NCBI GenBank assembly: GCA_017454745.1
Contig: JAFTCL010000023.1
Span: 1-57,612, forward strand
Length of the DNA: 57,612 bases
Origin: Kiritimatiellia bacterium
GTDB taxonomy: Bacteria; Verrucomicrobiota; Kiritimatiellia; RFP12; UBA1067
Reading direction: 5' to 3'
Part shown: positions 16,123 to 25,654 of the stretch, piece after piece
Layout of the letters: each line of letters begins with the position of its first letter
Numbering within the stretch: position 1 is the stretch's first letter
Made by a program: the position numbers and the translations under genes
The notes under the pieces: model-generated
Databases searched by the model: none
What the model saw: only the letters and a program-made list of their open reading frames with translations
Told to the model about the DNA's origin: nothing

Positions 16123-18855
16123 TTACTCTCTTACCAATTCGTAAAGATACGAAGCGTCCGCAGGATCAGCGGCCACATCGGCGGTAAACGACATTTCGCC
16201 TCCGGCAAAGCTGCAAGGCAATTCCCGGCGGCGGTTGCCGCCCGACGAAAGCGAATAGACTTTCCATTTTCCACCGGATAACGACAGTCTCACCCCGGCT
16301 TTGCCGACCCGCATCAAATGCGGCAAACGTCCCCAGTCCAGCAAAATCCGCATCTTTCGGTCGGCATACTTGATGCCGCTGTTCTGCACGTCGGTGAGAT
16401 GGGTCACCAGCAAATGCCGCGATTCGCGGATCGGCAAACCGTCCAGAGAACTAGCCCAAATCGTCGCCGAGCTGTCCAACTCCGCGGTAAGCGCGTCGGC
16501 GCGAATCATCCCGCCCTCGCCGAACCCGCCGCAAGTGCGCGGGGTTTTCAGCACGAAACGCCCACTATGCCGATCGATCTCGACCGCGCCGTTCCCCGCC
16601 GACGGCAAAGGCCCGTCCGTCGATTCCGGCAAGATTTCGCGACGAACTTCATCCGACTTTTTGTCAAGGTATTCCGAGAAACCGACGGTTTTCCAACCAG
16701 CGTTTTCCGGCGCGGCATCAGCGACCAAACCGCCGGTTTTAACATACCAGCTGGCCCAGTTCCAATCGCTGCGAAGCCACATGGCGGCCTCCGGACTATG
16801 CAAGGCGGGTTCCGGCAGAAGCATCGCGTATGTGCGATCAAGCGGTTTCAAGTCGCGGCGCAGGAACAAACAAATCGAAGCGCGTTCCGAAGCCAGACCC
16901 AACGGGTCGCCGCACATATCGAAGTACCCCAGCGGCCGTTGGTCAGGATGCGCCACACCCTGCTGGTTGTGGCTCCAGGCGAAACGCCACAACCCCGCCC
17001 AGTTTTGCAGCGCCGCCGCCGTGCCGCAAGCGATCCCGCCCACCCCGCGGAAGTTTCCGGGAGCGGAGAAGTTATACTCGGTTATGGTGAAGGGCTTGTC
17101 AAGGATTCGCCGCATCACCAACGCCTGCGCCCCAAGATTGGAGTTTAAAAACGGATTCTCGTTTTTGCACTGGCTGGGCAACCGCCACGAGTGTTCCAAA
17201 AACGACGGATGGTCAACATAAAAATGGTCGTCAACATAATCGTAGCTCTTGGCCCGCACCAACTGGAAAGCCGCTGGATAATGCCAGTTGTTCAAATTGG
17301 TGGTAAGGGCGCGGCACTTCATCTCATCCCGCAGAAACTTCGTCACCCTTGCGGCGAAACTGGTCTCCAAGTCCTGAAGGAACAATACGTATGCCCATAC
17401 CTGCGGATCCTTGCGGTTGTCCAACGACTTTGGCAACTCCGGCTTGACATCGGCGTAAACCGCCGGCTCAGCGCGCTTTTTGCCCTCCAACCAGACAGCC
17501 CACTTCTCCGCGAACACCGGATGCTTTGCCATCCAAGTCATGCCGTGGTTGCCAAGATTACCCTCATTGACGAAAGACAACCAACTCATCGCCGGTTCCG
17601 CCGCCAATGTCCTGCCGGTGTATTGATTGACGTGGCCCAAAAAGTTTCGCGCAAACTTAAGATAGTTTTCGAACGCACCGTCATGCGCCTGAACCAACTC
17701 CTTGAATTCGTTCATCTCAACGATACCGGGTTGATCGATGCCGATCGACCGGTATGAAATCGGACGGCGCGACACGAACAAATCGGTGGTCATGTAAATC
17801 CCGTTTTCCACGCAAGCCGCCACCAAACCGTCAAAACACTTCATCTTCTCCGGATTCAGCGTCACGCCGTCCGGCTGCACCAAACTGCTTTCGTGGTGGT
17901 GAAAGCGTATCGCGTTGTACCCCACCCGCGCCAAGTGGCTGGCGAAGCGACGGGCGGTTTCGTAATCGGGCACGTTGGCGTCGAAACAAACGTTAACCCC
18001 GTAAAAACGCTGGCTGATACCCGGCAAACGCTCAAACTCGAAATTCTGGCCGCGGGCCACCACGTAACCGTATTTACCGGCTGGTGATTCCGTACCGCGC
18101 AGTTTGGAAAAATCCAACGGCCCGCCCGGAGCGATCTCCGCGTCCAGCTTCATCGGTATCCAATCCTTGCCAGCGCGGATTGTCATTCCGCCCGGCTCCT
18201 GGGATAGCACGGTCTTTCCCCCGTCAGTTATGTTAAAGGCGATCCGGTATTCCTCGCCTGTCTTAAGCTCGCAAGATTCCGCCAGAAACACCCGGATCGA
18301 AAAGCTGGGGTCATTCCACTCGCGGTTATCCTGCATCGCGATATGCGTCGGCTCGTCAAAATCCATCGTCAGTCGTTTTTTCCCCTTGGCATCGGCAATC
18401 GAGAATTTCTTGCCGCGATGGTTGAAAAAATGGGTGAATCCTTTATCGTCGGGAAGCTCAGCGCGATAGTCATCTTGCACCGCCTGGCCGCCAGCGAAGT
18501 CGGAATGCTTTAACCGGGCAGTAATGCAAAGCTGATTTATCCTAAAGTCCCGTTCGACAGACAACGCATATTCCACCCGTACCGCGTCGCCGGACTGACG
18601 GCAAATCAACGTCCCGCGCAGAGTCGGGGCGTTCTGTCGGTCGGTTCCCATGGAGAAACGGCGGCGACCGTCCGATTCCTCATTAAAATCTCCGCCCGCT
18701 CCGTAACTATGCCACTCCGGAGTAAACACAATCGGCGAAAACGAGATTCCGGAATCCACAAGCTCGGCGTTAGCCCCGTAGGTTGTACGCACTTCGCCGG
18801 CAAACGCCCCGACACCGATGGCGACAGCCGCCATCACGATTAACCCCCTATTCAT
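16123..18855 (-). CDS. Secreted clan GH-A-like glycoside hydrolase (TIM barrel), family unassigned
   Basis: 910 residues with a signal peptide (to about FAGEV, residue 20) and a strong ribosome site (AAAGGAGGG). Residues 20-270 are a beta-rich accessory region. From ~275 (RFYGVNVCFD) begins a TIM barrel with GYNAIRFHHH (312-321), the acid/base motif SFVNEGN (N430, E431) and a nucleophile candidate E593 in TITEYNF. The N-E pair and the later E in this order are hallmarks of clan GH-A (GH5, GH39, GH42 and others). The C-terminal 250 residues look like a beta-sandwich. The family cannot be assigned by eye. It overlaps trmL by 8 bp and sits between two GH127-type genes, suggesting joint action on one side-chain-rich plant or mucosal glycan. 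Confidence 0.8.
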   Translation of the reverse strand: MNRGLIVMAAVAIGVGAFAGEVRTTYGANAELVDSGISFSPIVFTPEWHSYGAGGDFNEESDGRRRFSMGTDRQNAPTLRGTLICRQSGDAVRVEYALSVERDFRINQLCITARLKHSDFAGGQAVQDDYRAELPDDKGFTHFFNHRGKKFSIADAKGKKRLTMDFDEPTHIAMQDNREWNDPSFSIRVFLAESCELKTGEEYRIAFNITDGGKTVLSQEPGGMTIRAGKDWIPMKLDAEIAPGGPLDFSKLRGTESPAGKYGYVVARGQNFEFERLPGISQRFYGVNVCFDANVPDYETARRFASHLARVGYNAIRFHHHESSLVQPDGVTLNPEKMKCFDGLVAACVENGIYMTTDLFVSRRPISYRSIGIDQPGIVEMNEFKELVQAHDGAFENYLKFARNFLGHVNQYTGRTLAAEPAMSWLSFVNEGNLGNHGMTWMAKHPVFAEKWAVWLEGKKRAEPAVYADVKPELPKSLDNRKDPQVWAYVLFLQDLETSFAARVTKFLRDEMKCRALTTNLNNWHYPAAFQLVRAKSYDYVDDHFYVDHPSFLEHSWRLPSQCKNENPFLNSNLGAQALVMRRILDKPFTITEYNFSAPGNFRGVGGIACGTAAALQNWAGLWRFAWSHNQQGVAHPDQRPLGYFDMCGDPLGLASERASICLFLRRDLKPLDRTYAMLLPEPALHSPEAAMWLRSDWNWASWYVKTGGLVADAAPENAGWKTVGFSEYLDKKSDEVRREILPESTDGPLPSAGNGAVEIDRHSGRFVLKTPRTCGGFGEGGMIRADALTAELDSSATIWASSLDGLPIRESRHLLVTHLTDVQNSGIKYADRKMRILLDWGRLPHLMRVGKAGVRLSLSGGKWKVYSLSSGGNRRRELPCSFAGGEMSFTADVAADPADASYLYELVRE

Positions 18856-19327
18856 TTGTATGCCCTCCTTTTAAAAGTTGACGGTACGCTTCGTACACCG
18901 CGATTGAAACGGAGTTGGCCAGATTGATGCTCCGGGCATGCGCTCCCGGCATCGGAATCTTAAAAAGCCGTTCGCGGTACCGGTCGTAATAACTGCCGGG
19001 GAGACCGCTCCCCTCGCTGCCGAAGACCAAAGTGTCGTTGGCCTGGAATTCGCATTCGTAAAGCGACCGGTCGCCGTGCGTGCTTAGGAAAAACAGCCGC
19101 GACTCCCCGACCGAACGCAAAAAATCCTCCCAGCTGTCGTGAACTGACAATCTCAAAAACTGCCAATAATCCAATCCGGCCCGCTGGACGTAACGGTCGG
19201 ACAGGTGGAACCCCAACGGTTTGATCAAATGCAGGCTGCAGTCCAACCCCACGCAGAGCCGGCCGATTGCCCCGGTGTTGTGCGGAATTTCCGGATGCAC
19301 CAGAACCACGTTCAACGGGGTGGTCAT
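18848..19327 (-). CDS. trmL: tRNA (cytidine/uridine-34-2'-O)-methyltransferase TrmL
   Basis: 159 residues, the normal length for the minimal SPOUT methyltransferase TrmL. It shows the trefoil-knot motifs: N-terminal NVVLVHPEIPHNTGAIGRLC, middle VFGSEGSGLP and C-terminal IPMPGAHARSINLANSVSIAVYE. TrmL methylates the wobble ribose of tRNA-Leu isoacceptors using SAM. The gene overlaps the ABC ATPase gene by 4 bp upstream and the hydrolase gene by 8 bp downstream, so it is translationally embedded in a glycan operon, an unusual setting for a housekeeping modification enzyme. Confidence 0.93.
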   Translation of the reverse strand: MTTPLNVVLVHPEIPHNTGAIGRLCVGLDCSLHLIKPLGFHLSDRYVQRAGLDYWQFLRLSVHDSWEDFLRSVGESRLFFLSTHGDRSLYECEFQANDTLVFGSEGSGLPGSYYDRYRERLFKIPMPGAHARSINLANSVSIAVYEAYRQLLKGGHTNE

Positions 19328-20241
19328 ACCGGCTCCTTAAGGTAAGCCGCTTCCAAAGACGACCCCTGGGAAATCGACAACACCCCGGTCTGCTTCAGCA
19401 AAATCGGCAACAGCGCAGCGTTGATTTTCTCCGGAGCCATGCCACTATCGGAAAAGACGCAAACCAGCGAATTGTCGTTGGGATACCATTTTAAAGTCAA
19501 ACCGGGCACCGCGTCTTTCAAAACCTCCAAATCACCCGGCACCGCGGTCAACTTGTACACCAAACGGTCGCCCACCTCGGTCAACCGCTCCATCTCCTCA
19601 AACCTCGTCACCCGTCCGCGGTCAATCATCACCACATGGGTACACAATATTTCAATGTCGTGAAGATTGTGCGACGAAATTACGATGGTCTGCCGCCCCC
19701 GGCGGGACTGGATGAACGCCCGCATCCGTGAAACCTCCAGCGGATCCAACCCGCTCAAAGGCTCGTCGAGCAGCACCAATTCCGGAAAGCCGACAAAGCA
19801 CTGCGCCACCATCACCCGTTTGCGCATTCCGTGGGAAAGGGTACGGATTTGCGAATCGGCGCGGTCGGAAAGGTTGACCGCTTTCAGCAGCTCCGCCGCC
19901 GAAAGCCGGGCGTCACGCGCCGACAACCCTTGCAGAATCCCGTACTGCTCCAGCAACTCTTGCGGTTTGCCCTCTAGCGGCAATTCGGAATCTTGCGGCA
20001 GTATTGAAATCCGCCCCGAGTGGACTTCGGCGGAAAACGGTCCGTTACCCAATAGGTTGATGTCGCCGGAGGTAGGCTGGACAAAACCGACAACCGTCAT
20101 CATGAAGGTCGTTTTTCCCGCCCCGTTCGGGCCAACCAATCCCACCGATGAAAACTCCGGAACGGCTAAGCTGAACCGATCCAATACCGTGCGTCTTCCG
20201 TAACGTTTCACCAAATCTTTAACTTCAAGCGCGTAATCCAT
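19324..20241 (-). CDS. ABC transporter ATP-binding protein
   Basis: 305 residues: Walker A GPNGAGKTT (37-45), Q-loop region (ISILPQD), signature LSHGMRKRV, Walker B ELVLLDEP followed by the D-loop GLDP, and H-loop ISSHNLHD. After ~residue 215 there is an extra C-terminal domain as in CcmA/NatA-type ATPases that pair with ABC-2 permeases. The permease gene ends immediately upstream (20242), so the two form an exporter. Substrate unknown; the neighbouring coiled-coil membrane protein may belong to the complex. Confidence 0.92.
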   Translation of the reverse strand: MDYALEVKDLVKRYGRRTVLDRFSLAVPEFSSVGLVGPNGAGKTTFMMTVVGFVQPTSGDINLLGNGPFSAEVHSGRISILPQDSELPLEGKPQELLEQYGILQGLSARDARLSAAELLKAVNLSDRADSQIRTLSHGMRKRVMVAQCFVGFPELVLLDEPLSGLDPLEVSRMRAFIQSRRGRQTIVISSHNLHDIEILCTHVVMIDRGRVTRFEEMERLTEVGDRLVYKLTAVPGDLEVLKDAVPGLTLKWYPNDNSLVCVFSDSGMAPEKINAALLPILLKQTGVLSISQGSSLEAAYLKEPV

Positions 20242-21150
20242 TTAGCAATCCCTTTTTCGGAAAAACCAGAAACCGGCGGAAAGATAGCAGCCGCCCAAAG
20301 CAATCAGGAAAAGACTGGCGTGGATGAATACCGGGAGCGAACTCCGTGAGATTGAACTTTTGTGTCCGCCCGGCACCAACTGCGCCAACTGCGGCAAATA
20401 CGACTGCCAGCCTACCGGCTCCGCAAAGAAATCGCAACAGGCGGGTACAAGGGCAAAGAGCGCCATCACCAAAATCCCCAGCGCGGTGGCTTTGCTGCCG
20501 GATCTGGTGAGATGCGACACCCCTAACGCCATGCCGAGGTAGGCAAACGAATAAACCCACGCCCGAAACGACCAGTTGAACATAGGCAGCAGCAAATCGT
20601 ACGACCCCGCCGCCGAATATAGCCTAATTCTGGCGGTAATATACGCTCCGATCGTTCCGGCCGCGAGAGCCAGACCGATCATCAACGCCTGACCGGCGAA
20701 TTTTCCGCACGACCAGCAACCCCGCGAGACCCGCGAAATCATATAGCGCACCGCACCCGAACGAACGTCGTCGGCAATCCGGTTGCCCGCCACCAATATC
20801 ACCAGCAACGGCGCGTAAGTCAACGTGAACCAAGCGTAAATCAGTTCAACTGGGTGTTTGCCGACAATGTCATTGTAAACCATGTCATCGCGCACCGCAC
20901 CACGAACCATGTGCTGAAACGGTTTCGATTTCCAAAGCGTGGTGGAAACCACCCCGGTTTTTTGCGAGGCTGGCAACTGCAGCATCTTCGCCAGATCGGC
21001 CTCCAACCGCCCCAACAGGGAAATCGACCCGTACATACATCCGACCGCCGCCACCAGATAAAGCGCCAGCACCACAATTGCGCGGCGGCTCCTGACCGCA
21101 TCACGCAACTCGTACACCGCCACCCGCCAGATTTGCGTTAAATGCCACAT
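20242..21150 (-). CDS. ABC-2-type transporter permease
   Basis: 302 residues with about six hydrophobic segments: one near residues 25-45, a long periplasmic loop, then segments near 110-130, 150-175, 195-215, 225-245 and 275-295. The loop-helix with GNRIADDVRSGAVRYMISR is characteristic of ABC-2/NatB-like permeases, in which an amphipathic helix precedes the core. It ends directly before the ATPase start and begins 3 bp after the previous gene's stop. It probably exports a lipid, drug or peptide; nothing indicates an importer, as no binding protein is present. Confidence 0.88.
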   Translation of the reverse strand: MWHLTQIWRVAVYELRDAVRSRRAIVVLALYLVAAVGCMYGSISLLGRLEADLAKMLQLPASQKTGVVSTTLWKSKPFQHMVRGAVRDDMVYNDIVGKHPVELIYAWFTLTYAPLLVILVAGNRIADDVRSGAVRYMISRVSRGCWSCGKFAGQALMIGLALAAGTIGAYITARIRLYSAAGSYDLLLPMFNWSFRAWVYSFAYLGMALGVSHLTRSGSKATALGILVMALFALVPACCDFFAEPVGWQSYLPQLAQLVPGGHKSSISRSSLPVFIHASLFLIALGGCYLSAGFWFFRKRDC

Positions 21151-21153
21151 CGC

Positions 21154-21897
21154 TTACCTCCCGCGTATCCGCCGGTGCGGGCCCGGCAAGTTTTCGAGTT
21201 TACCCTGAACCGCAATCAACGGTTCAATTACCCCCGGATCGATAAAATCATAAACCTCCATTTTTGAAACGTCGCCGCGCCGTTCCGCCGGCACGACCTG
21301 ACCCAATTTATCATAGGTTTCCGCCAGCACACCGGTGAAGTTACTCATAAACCGCAATCCCAATTCGGGCGACATCTCGTCCTCGTTGACTAGTTGGTCG
21401 GCCAGTCCCTGCATTTGGTCGTAAAGCTGTTCGTTCATCTGGTTAAGGGTTTCGTCGAACGCCGCGATCGCGTCACCCTCAAGCCCAAACTCCGCGATCC
21501 ATTGCGACCGCGCCACATCCACCCGGGTCTGCCACAGTTCTTTGGCCTCGTCAATGCGGGCACGCAAATCCTCGGTATGGCGGCGGCGGAAATGCGGCGG
21601 CGCGTCCGGGCCCTTACGCACCACTTGGGTTTCGTTGGTACCGGTCGCCGTTCCGTCGGATTCGACCTGTACCACAACATTGGTTTCCGCCTCCTTCGAC
21701 GGCGGACGCACCCGCGCGCGATCCGGGATATGCGTCATTTGGGTCAATACCCCAAACCCGCCAATGTTGTCGCTATTGGCATGGATGCGCAATTCTTCAA
21801 TCTCATTCTTGAGATTTTTTATTTTTTCGTTTGGACCCCAACTGCCAACCAAAAGCCCCAGCAAACACGCCAAAGGCACCCAAATGATATGTTTCAT
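21154..21897 (-). CDS. Membrane-anchored coiled-coil protein of unknown function
   Basis: 247 residues. One N-terminal hydrophobic segment (IIWVPLACLLGLLVGSW) is followed by a heptad-rich helix (EKIKNLKNEIEELRIHA), a low-complexity Thr/Val linker (70-95) and a long helical region (100-220) with many Glu, Gln and Met. The segment QWIAEFGLEGDAIAAFDETLNQMNEQL resembles the short helical repeats of periplasmic Spy/CpxP-like proteins, but I cannot assign it. It precedes the ABC-2 permease with a 3-bp gap, so it may be an accessory subunit or a sensor of the exporter. A good ribosome site (CAGGAG) precedes the ATG. Confidence 0.75.
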   Translation of the reverse strand: MKHIIWVPLACLLGLLVGSWGPNEKIKNLKNEIEELRIHANSDNIGGFGVLTQMTHIPDRARVRPPSKEAETNVVVQVESDGTATGTNETQVVRKGPDAPPHFRRRHTEDLRARIDEAKELWQTRVDVARSQWIAEFGLEGDAIAAFDETLNQMNEQLYDQMQGLADQLVNEDEMSPELGLRFMSNFTGVLAETYDKLGQVVPAERRGDVSKMEVYDFIDPGVIEPLIAVQGKLENLPGPHRRIRGR

Positions 21898-21941
21898 TCC
21901 GTTCTCCTGAATTAAGGGGCGCCCCCCAACACGGCGACGCC

Positions 21942-24341
21942 CTATTGATTTACCCTGATCTCCAACATCCCCGACGAAAGTTTCGGACGGCTCTTCACCA
22001 CTATACGAAACGACTCGGACTCTATCGGCTTATTGAACGTGGCAGCCGAAAAACCGTCCAGCTCCGTAGTGTACGAAGCACCTTCAACATCCGTCCACGG
22101 CAGTCCTGGGAAAAGACGGCTCTGTACCCGCCACCGTTCAGGCAAAGCGCACTCGCCGCGGTGAACGTGTTTGTCGTCAAACCAGTAAACCTCGATGGAC
22201 TTCACCGGCTTGCGCATCGGAAGCTCCAGCTCCACCCACTCTTCGGTCCCGGTGTGATTCCAAAAAGTGAATCGCGGAATCGATTCATCCGCCGACGATG
22301 CGGGCAATTTACCGTCGAACAACGCCGCCGTGGAGTCCAGTCGCCAGCAGTGCGATGCGGACACGATCACGCCTTGACTGTTACCGCTGACCACTTCGCG
22401 GCTGGTGGCGAACCAGGTCTGCATCTCGCCAGCGCCACGGTGGCACCAGGCGAAAAACGGCACCAGGGTTATCCCGCCGCCCTTAAGCGCGGTCATCTTG
22501 GTATTGGCGATCACAATCGGCCCGGCGGTAAATTCCGTGTTAGCCGGCAACACGGCGTTAAACGCCTTGCCTCCGTTGTCCGCGCCTTCCGCGCAGTACA
22601 CCAACGGACCGCGTTCTACCGCCAACCGTCCGCGATCCTGCTCCACCCGGTCATCGGCCTTGATGCGCTTAACTTCCAGCGGCAAACTTAACGACACCGT
22701 GTCTCCCTTCCGCCACGCCCTGGTGATGGTAATGTAGCCGTCTCGTCCCGGTTTGGCATCAACGTCTTCACCATTCACCCGGCAGCGGACATCTTCCGCA
22801 CGGGAAGGTTTCGTTTGAGTGTAAAGCCCTCCGGGGACGGGTTCTCCTTTCGCCCAACCGGGAATGCGGACTTTGACCGAGAATTCATCACCGTCTTTGG
22901 CCGGGTTGACCGTTAGCACCGAATCGCCGCTCCACGGATAGTCGGTTTTCTGCGAAAATTTCACCCGCCCGAGATCGGCTTTGGACTCGATAAAGAAGTT
23001 CCAATAGAAAACCCCGGACTTTGCGTCGGACGCATACGCCCAGTCGATAAACTGCGGAATGAAGCGCACCACGTTCGGCGGGCAACAGGCGCATCCGAAC
23101 CACTTGGAACGCTTGTATCCGCCACGCGAAGCCATCGGGTTGGGATAAAAGAACTCATCGCCAGAAATGGAAATTGAACAGAGCGAACCGTTGTAGGCGA
23201 TGCGTTCAACGATGTCGAGGTATTTGCTTTCGCCGGTACGCAGGAACATCCGCTCGTTGAAAAACGCATTGGCGATTGCCGCGCAAGTCTCAAGGCAAAC
23301 CCGCTCGTTAGGCAGATCATAAGCCGGGCCAAACCCCTCGATTTCCGGCCTAGCCCCGACACCGCCGCTCAAGTAAAGCTTCTTCGATACGATATCGTTC
23401 CAAAGCGCGTCCACCGCGTCCAACAGCGTCTGATCGCCGGCCAGCATACCAACGTCGCACATTCCGGTGTACAGGTAACCCGCGCGCACGGAGTGCCCTA
23501 CCGCCTCCTTTTGTTCCCGCACCGGAAGATGATCCTGATAATAGGCGTGATTTTTGGGAAAGCCGCGTTTAACCTCCCCCACCCTTTTATCATGGGGCAT
23601 CCCGCGGGTCGATAGGAAATCCAGCGCCATATCAAGATACTCTTTCTTGCCGGTCACCCGGTAGAGCTTGCACAACGCCAGTTCCACCTCTTCGTGACCG
23701 GGCATAAACCAGATCTGCCCTTCGCCGGGGCCAAAGGTGCGACGCATCATGTCCGCCGCCTTGCAGGCAACCTTCAAAAAATTGTCCTTGCCGGTGGTTT
23801 CGTAATGCGCCACCGCCGCCTCAATCATGTGGCCCATGCAGTACAGCTCGTGCGCGTCGTCGCAGTACCAACGATGCCCACCGACCCGCTCGTGGCGGTC
23901 ACCCAACGTCCGGGCGGTGTACAAGTACCCGTCCGGCTCCTGCGCGGCCGCAAATTTTTCAATCAGCTCTTCCAACTCGCGCGCGGATTCGGCATCCGGG
24001 GACATAGCCAGTTCGTATGCCATCCCTTCCGCGATTTTATAGACATCGCTATCGTTGAAGAAGATCCCCTTGAACGGCCCGTGCGCCTCACCGCGAATTT
24101 TTTTGGCGGCGTTTACAAAGTTCTCAATACGACCTGTGTCGCGACTCTGCTTCAGGTTGGCCTTGGCGGTAACCAAACGGTTGGTTGCCTCGCGTGCGGC
24201 CCAAAATCCGCCGGTAGTCTGAACGCTGCCCATGCGGGGCATGACGATGGGATAGTCGCCTGCACCGCACCAACCGTTAATGCCAACAACCATAACCGCC
24301 ATTGCCGATAACCTGACCGCCAAATTTGAGTTATTCGTCAT
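21942..24341 (-). CDS. GH127 beta-L-arabinofuranosidase-like enzyme (DUF1680)
   Basis: 799 residues with an N-terminal hydrophobic signal (LAVRLSAMAVMVVGI). The catalytic centre is textbook GH127: E335 in EIEGFGPAYDLPN, E351 and C353 in LETC exactly 16 and 18 residues later, and the vicinal C419-C420 in ACCPPN. In HypBA1 these correspond to acid/base Glu322, zinc ligands Glu338, Cys340 and Cys418, and the nucleophilic zinc-bound Cys417. The C-terminal ~130 residues look like an appended carbohydrate-binding-type domain (KSIEVYWFDDKHVHRGECALPERWRV). The usual product is L-arabinose from beta-linked arabinofuranosides. First gene of the operon, with its own promoter (24381-24410). Confidence 0.88.
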   Translation of the reverse strand: MTNNSNLAVRLSAMAVMVVGINGWCGAGDYPIVMPRMGSVQTTGGFWAAREATNRLVTAKANLKQSRDTGRIENFVNAAKKIRGEAHGPFKGIFFNDSDVYKIAEGMAYELAMSPDAESARELEELIEKFAAAQEPDGYLYTARTLGDRHERVGGHRWYCDDAHELYCMGHMIEAAVAHYETTGKDNFLKVACKAADMMRRTFGPGEGQIWFMPGHEEVELALCKLYRVTGKKEYLDMALDFLSTRGMPHDKRVGEVKRGFPKNHAYYQDHLPVREQKEAVGHSVRAGYLYTGMCDVGMLAGDQTLLDAVDALWNDIVSKKLYLSGGVGARPEIEGFGPAYDLPNERVCLETCAAIANAFFNERMFLRTGESKYLDIVERIAYNGSLCSISISGDEFFYPNPMASRGGYKRSKWFGCACCPPNVVRFIPQFIDWAYASDAKSGVFYWNFFIESKADLGRVKFSQKTDYPWSGDSVLTVNPAKDGDEFSVKVRIPGWAKGEPVPGGLYTQTKPSRAEDVRCRVNGEDVDAKPGRDGYITITRAWRKGDTVSLSLPLEVKRIKADDRVEQDRGRLAVERGPLVYCAEGADNGGKAFNAVLPANTEFTAGPIVIANTKMTALKGGGITLVPFFAWCHRGAGEMQTWFATSREVVSGNSQGVIVSASHCWRLDSTAALFDGKLPASSADESIPRFTFWNHTGTEEWVELELPMRKPVKSIEVYWFDDKHVHRGECALPERWRVQSRLFPGLPWTDVEGASYTTELDGFSAATFNKPIESESFRIVVKSRPKLSSGMLEIRVNQ

Positions 24342-24380
24342 ATTCGCGTACCCCGTTTAAACAACACCCTTACGCAGATT

Positions 24381-24410
24381 AGCATAACAGTTTTGCATTG
24401 CCGGATTCAA
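24381..24410 (-). promoter_or_regulatory. Promoter of the seven-gene glycosidase/ABC operon
   Basis: On the minus strand TTGAAT (24410-24405), 18 bases, TATGCT (24386-24381). It lies between the gapA terminator and the GH127 start; all later gene gaps in the operon are under 50 bp. Confidence 0.6.
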
Positions 24411-24424
24411 GGAGAAAAGTGAAA

Positions 24425-24459
24425 AAAAAAAGCGGCCCGCCAATGCGGGCCGCTTTTTT
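24425..24459 (-). terminator. Strong intrinsic terminator after gapA
   Basis: Perfect 10-bp GC-rich stem AGCGGCCCGC/GCGGGCCGCT with a CAAT loop (24431-24454), flanked by an A-tract on one side and a T-tract on the other. On the minus strand it ends in nine or more T residues, 20 bp after gapA. Confidence 0.92.
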
Positions 24460-24480
24460 CAGACAAATCCGTTAACGGGA

Positions 24481-25491
<1,011 letters not shown>

Positions 25492-25576
25492 TTACAATCT
25501 CCTTCGTAGTTGAAGTCTCTTCGGGGAACTTCCCCATCTGCAAAAAGGGATATCTCCCCTACAGAATTGGCGCAAT

Positions 25577-25605
25577 ATTTTACTATTTTCCCGCCACAGA
25601 GTCAA
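25577..25605 (-). promoter_or_regulatory. gapA promoter
   Basis: On the minus strand TTGACT (25605-25600), 17 bases, TAAAAT (25582-25577): close to the sigma-70 consensus. It leaves an untranslated leader of about 80 bases with no obvious structure. Confidence 0.75.
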
Positions 25606-25654
25606 CAGTGAAAATTGAAAAAATCAATTCGCGGAGAAAAAGAGTGCAAACCGT

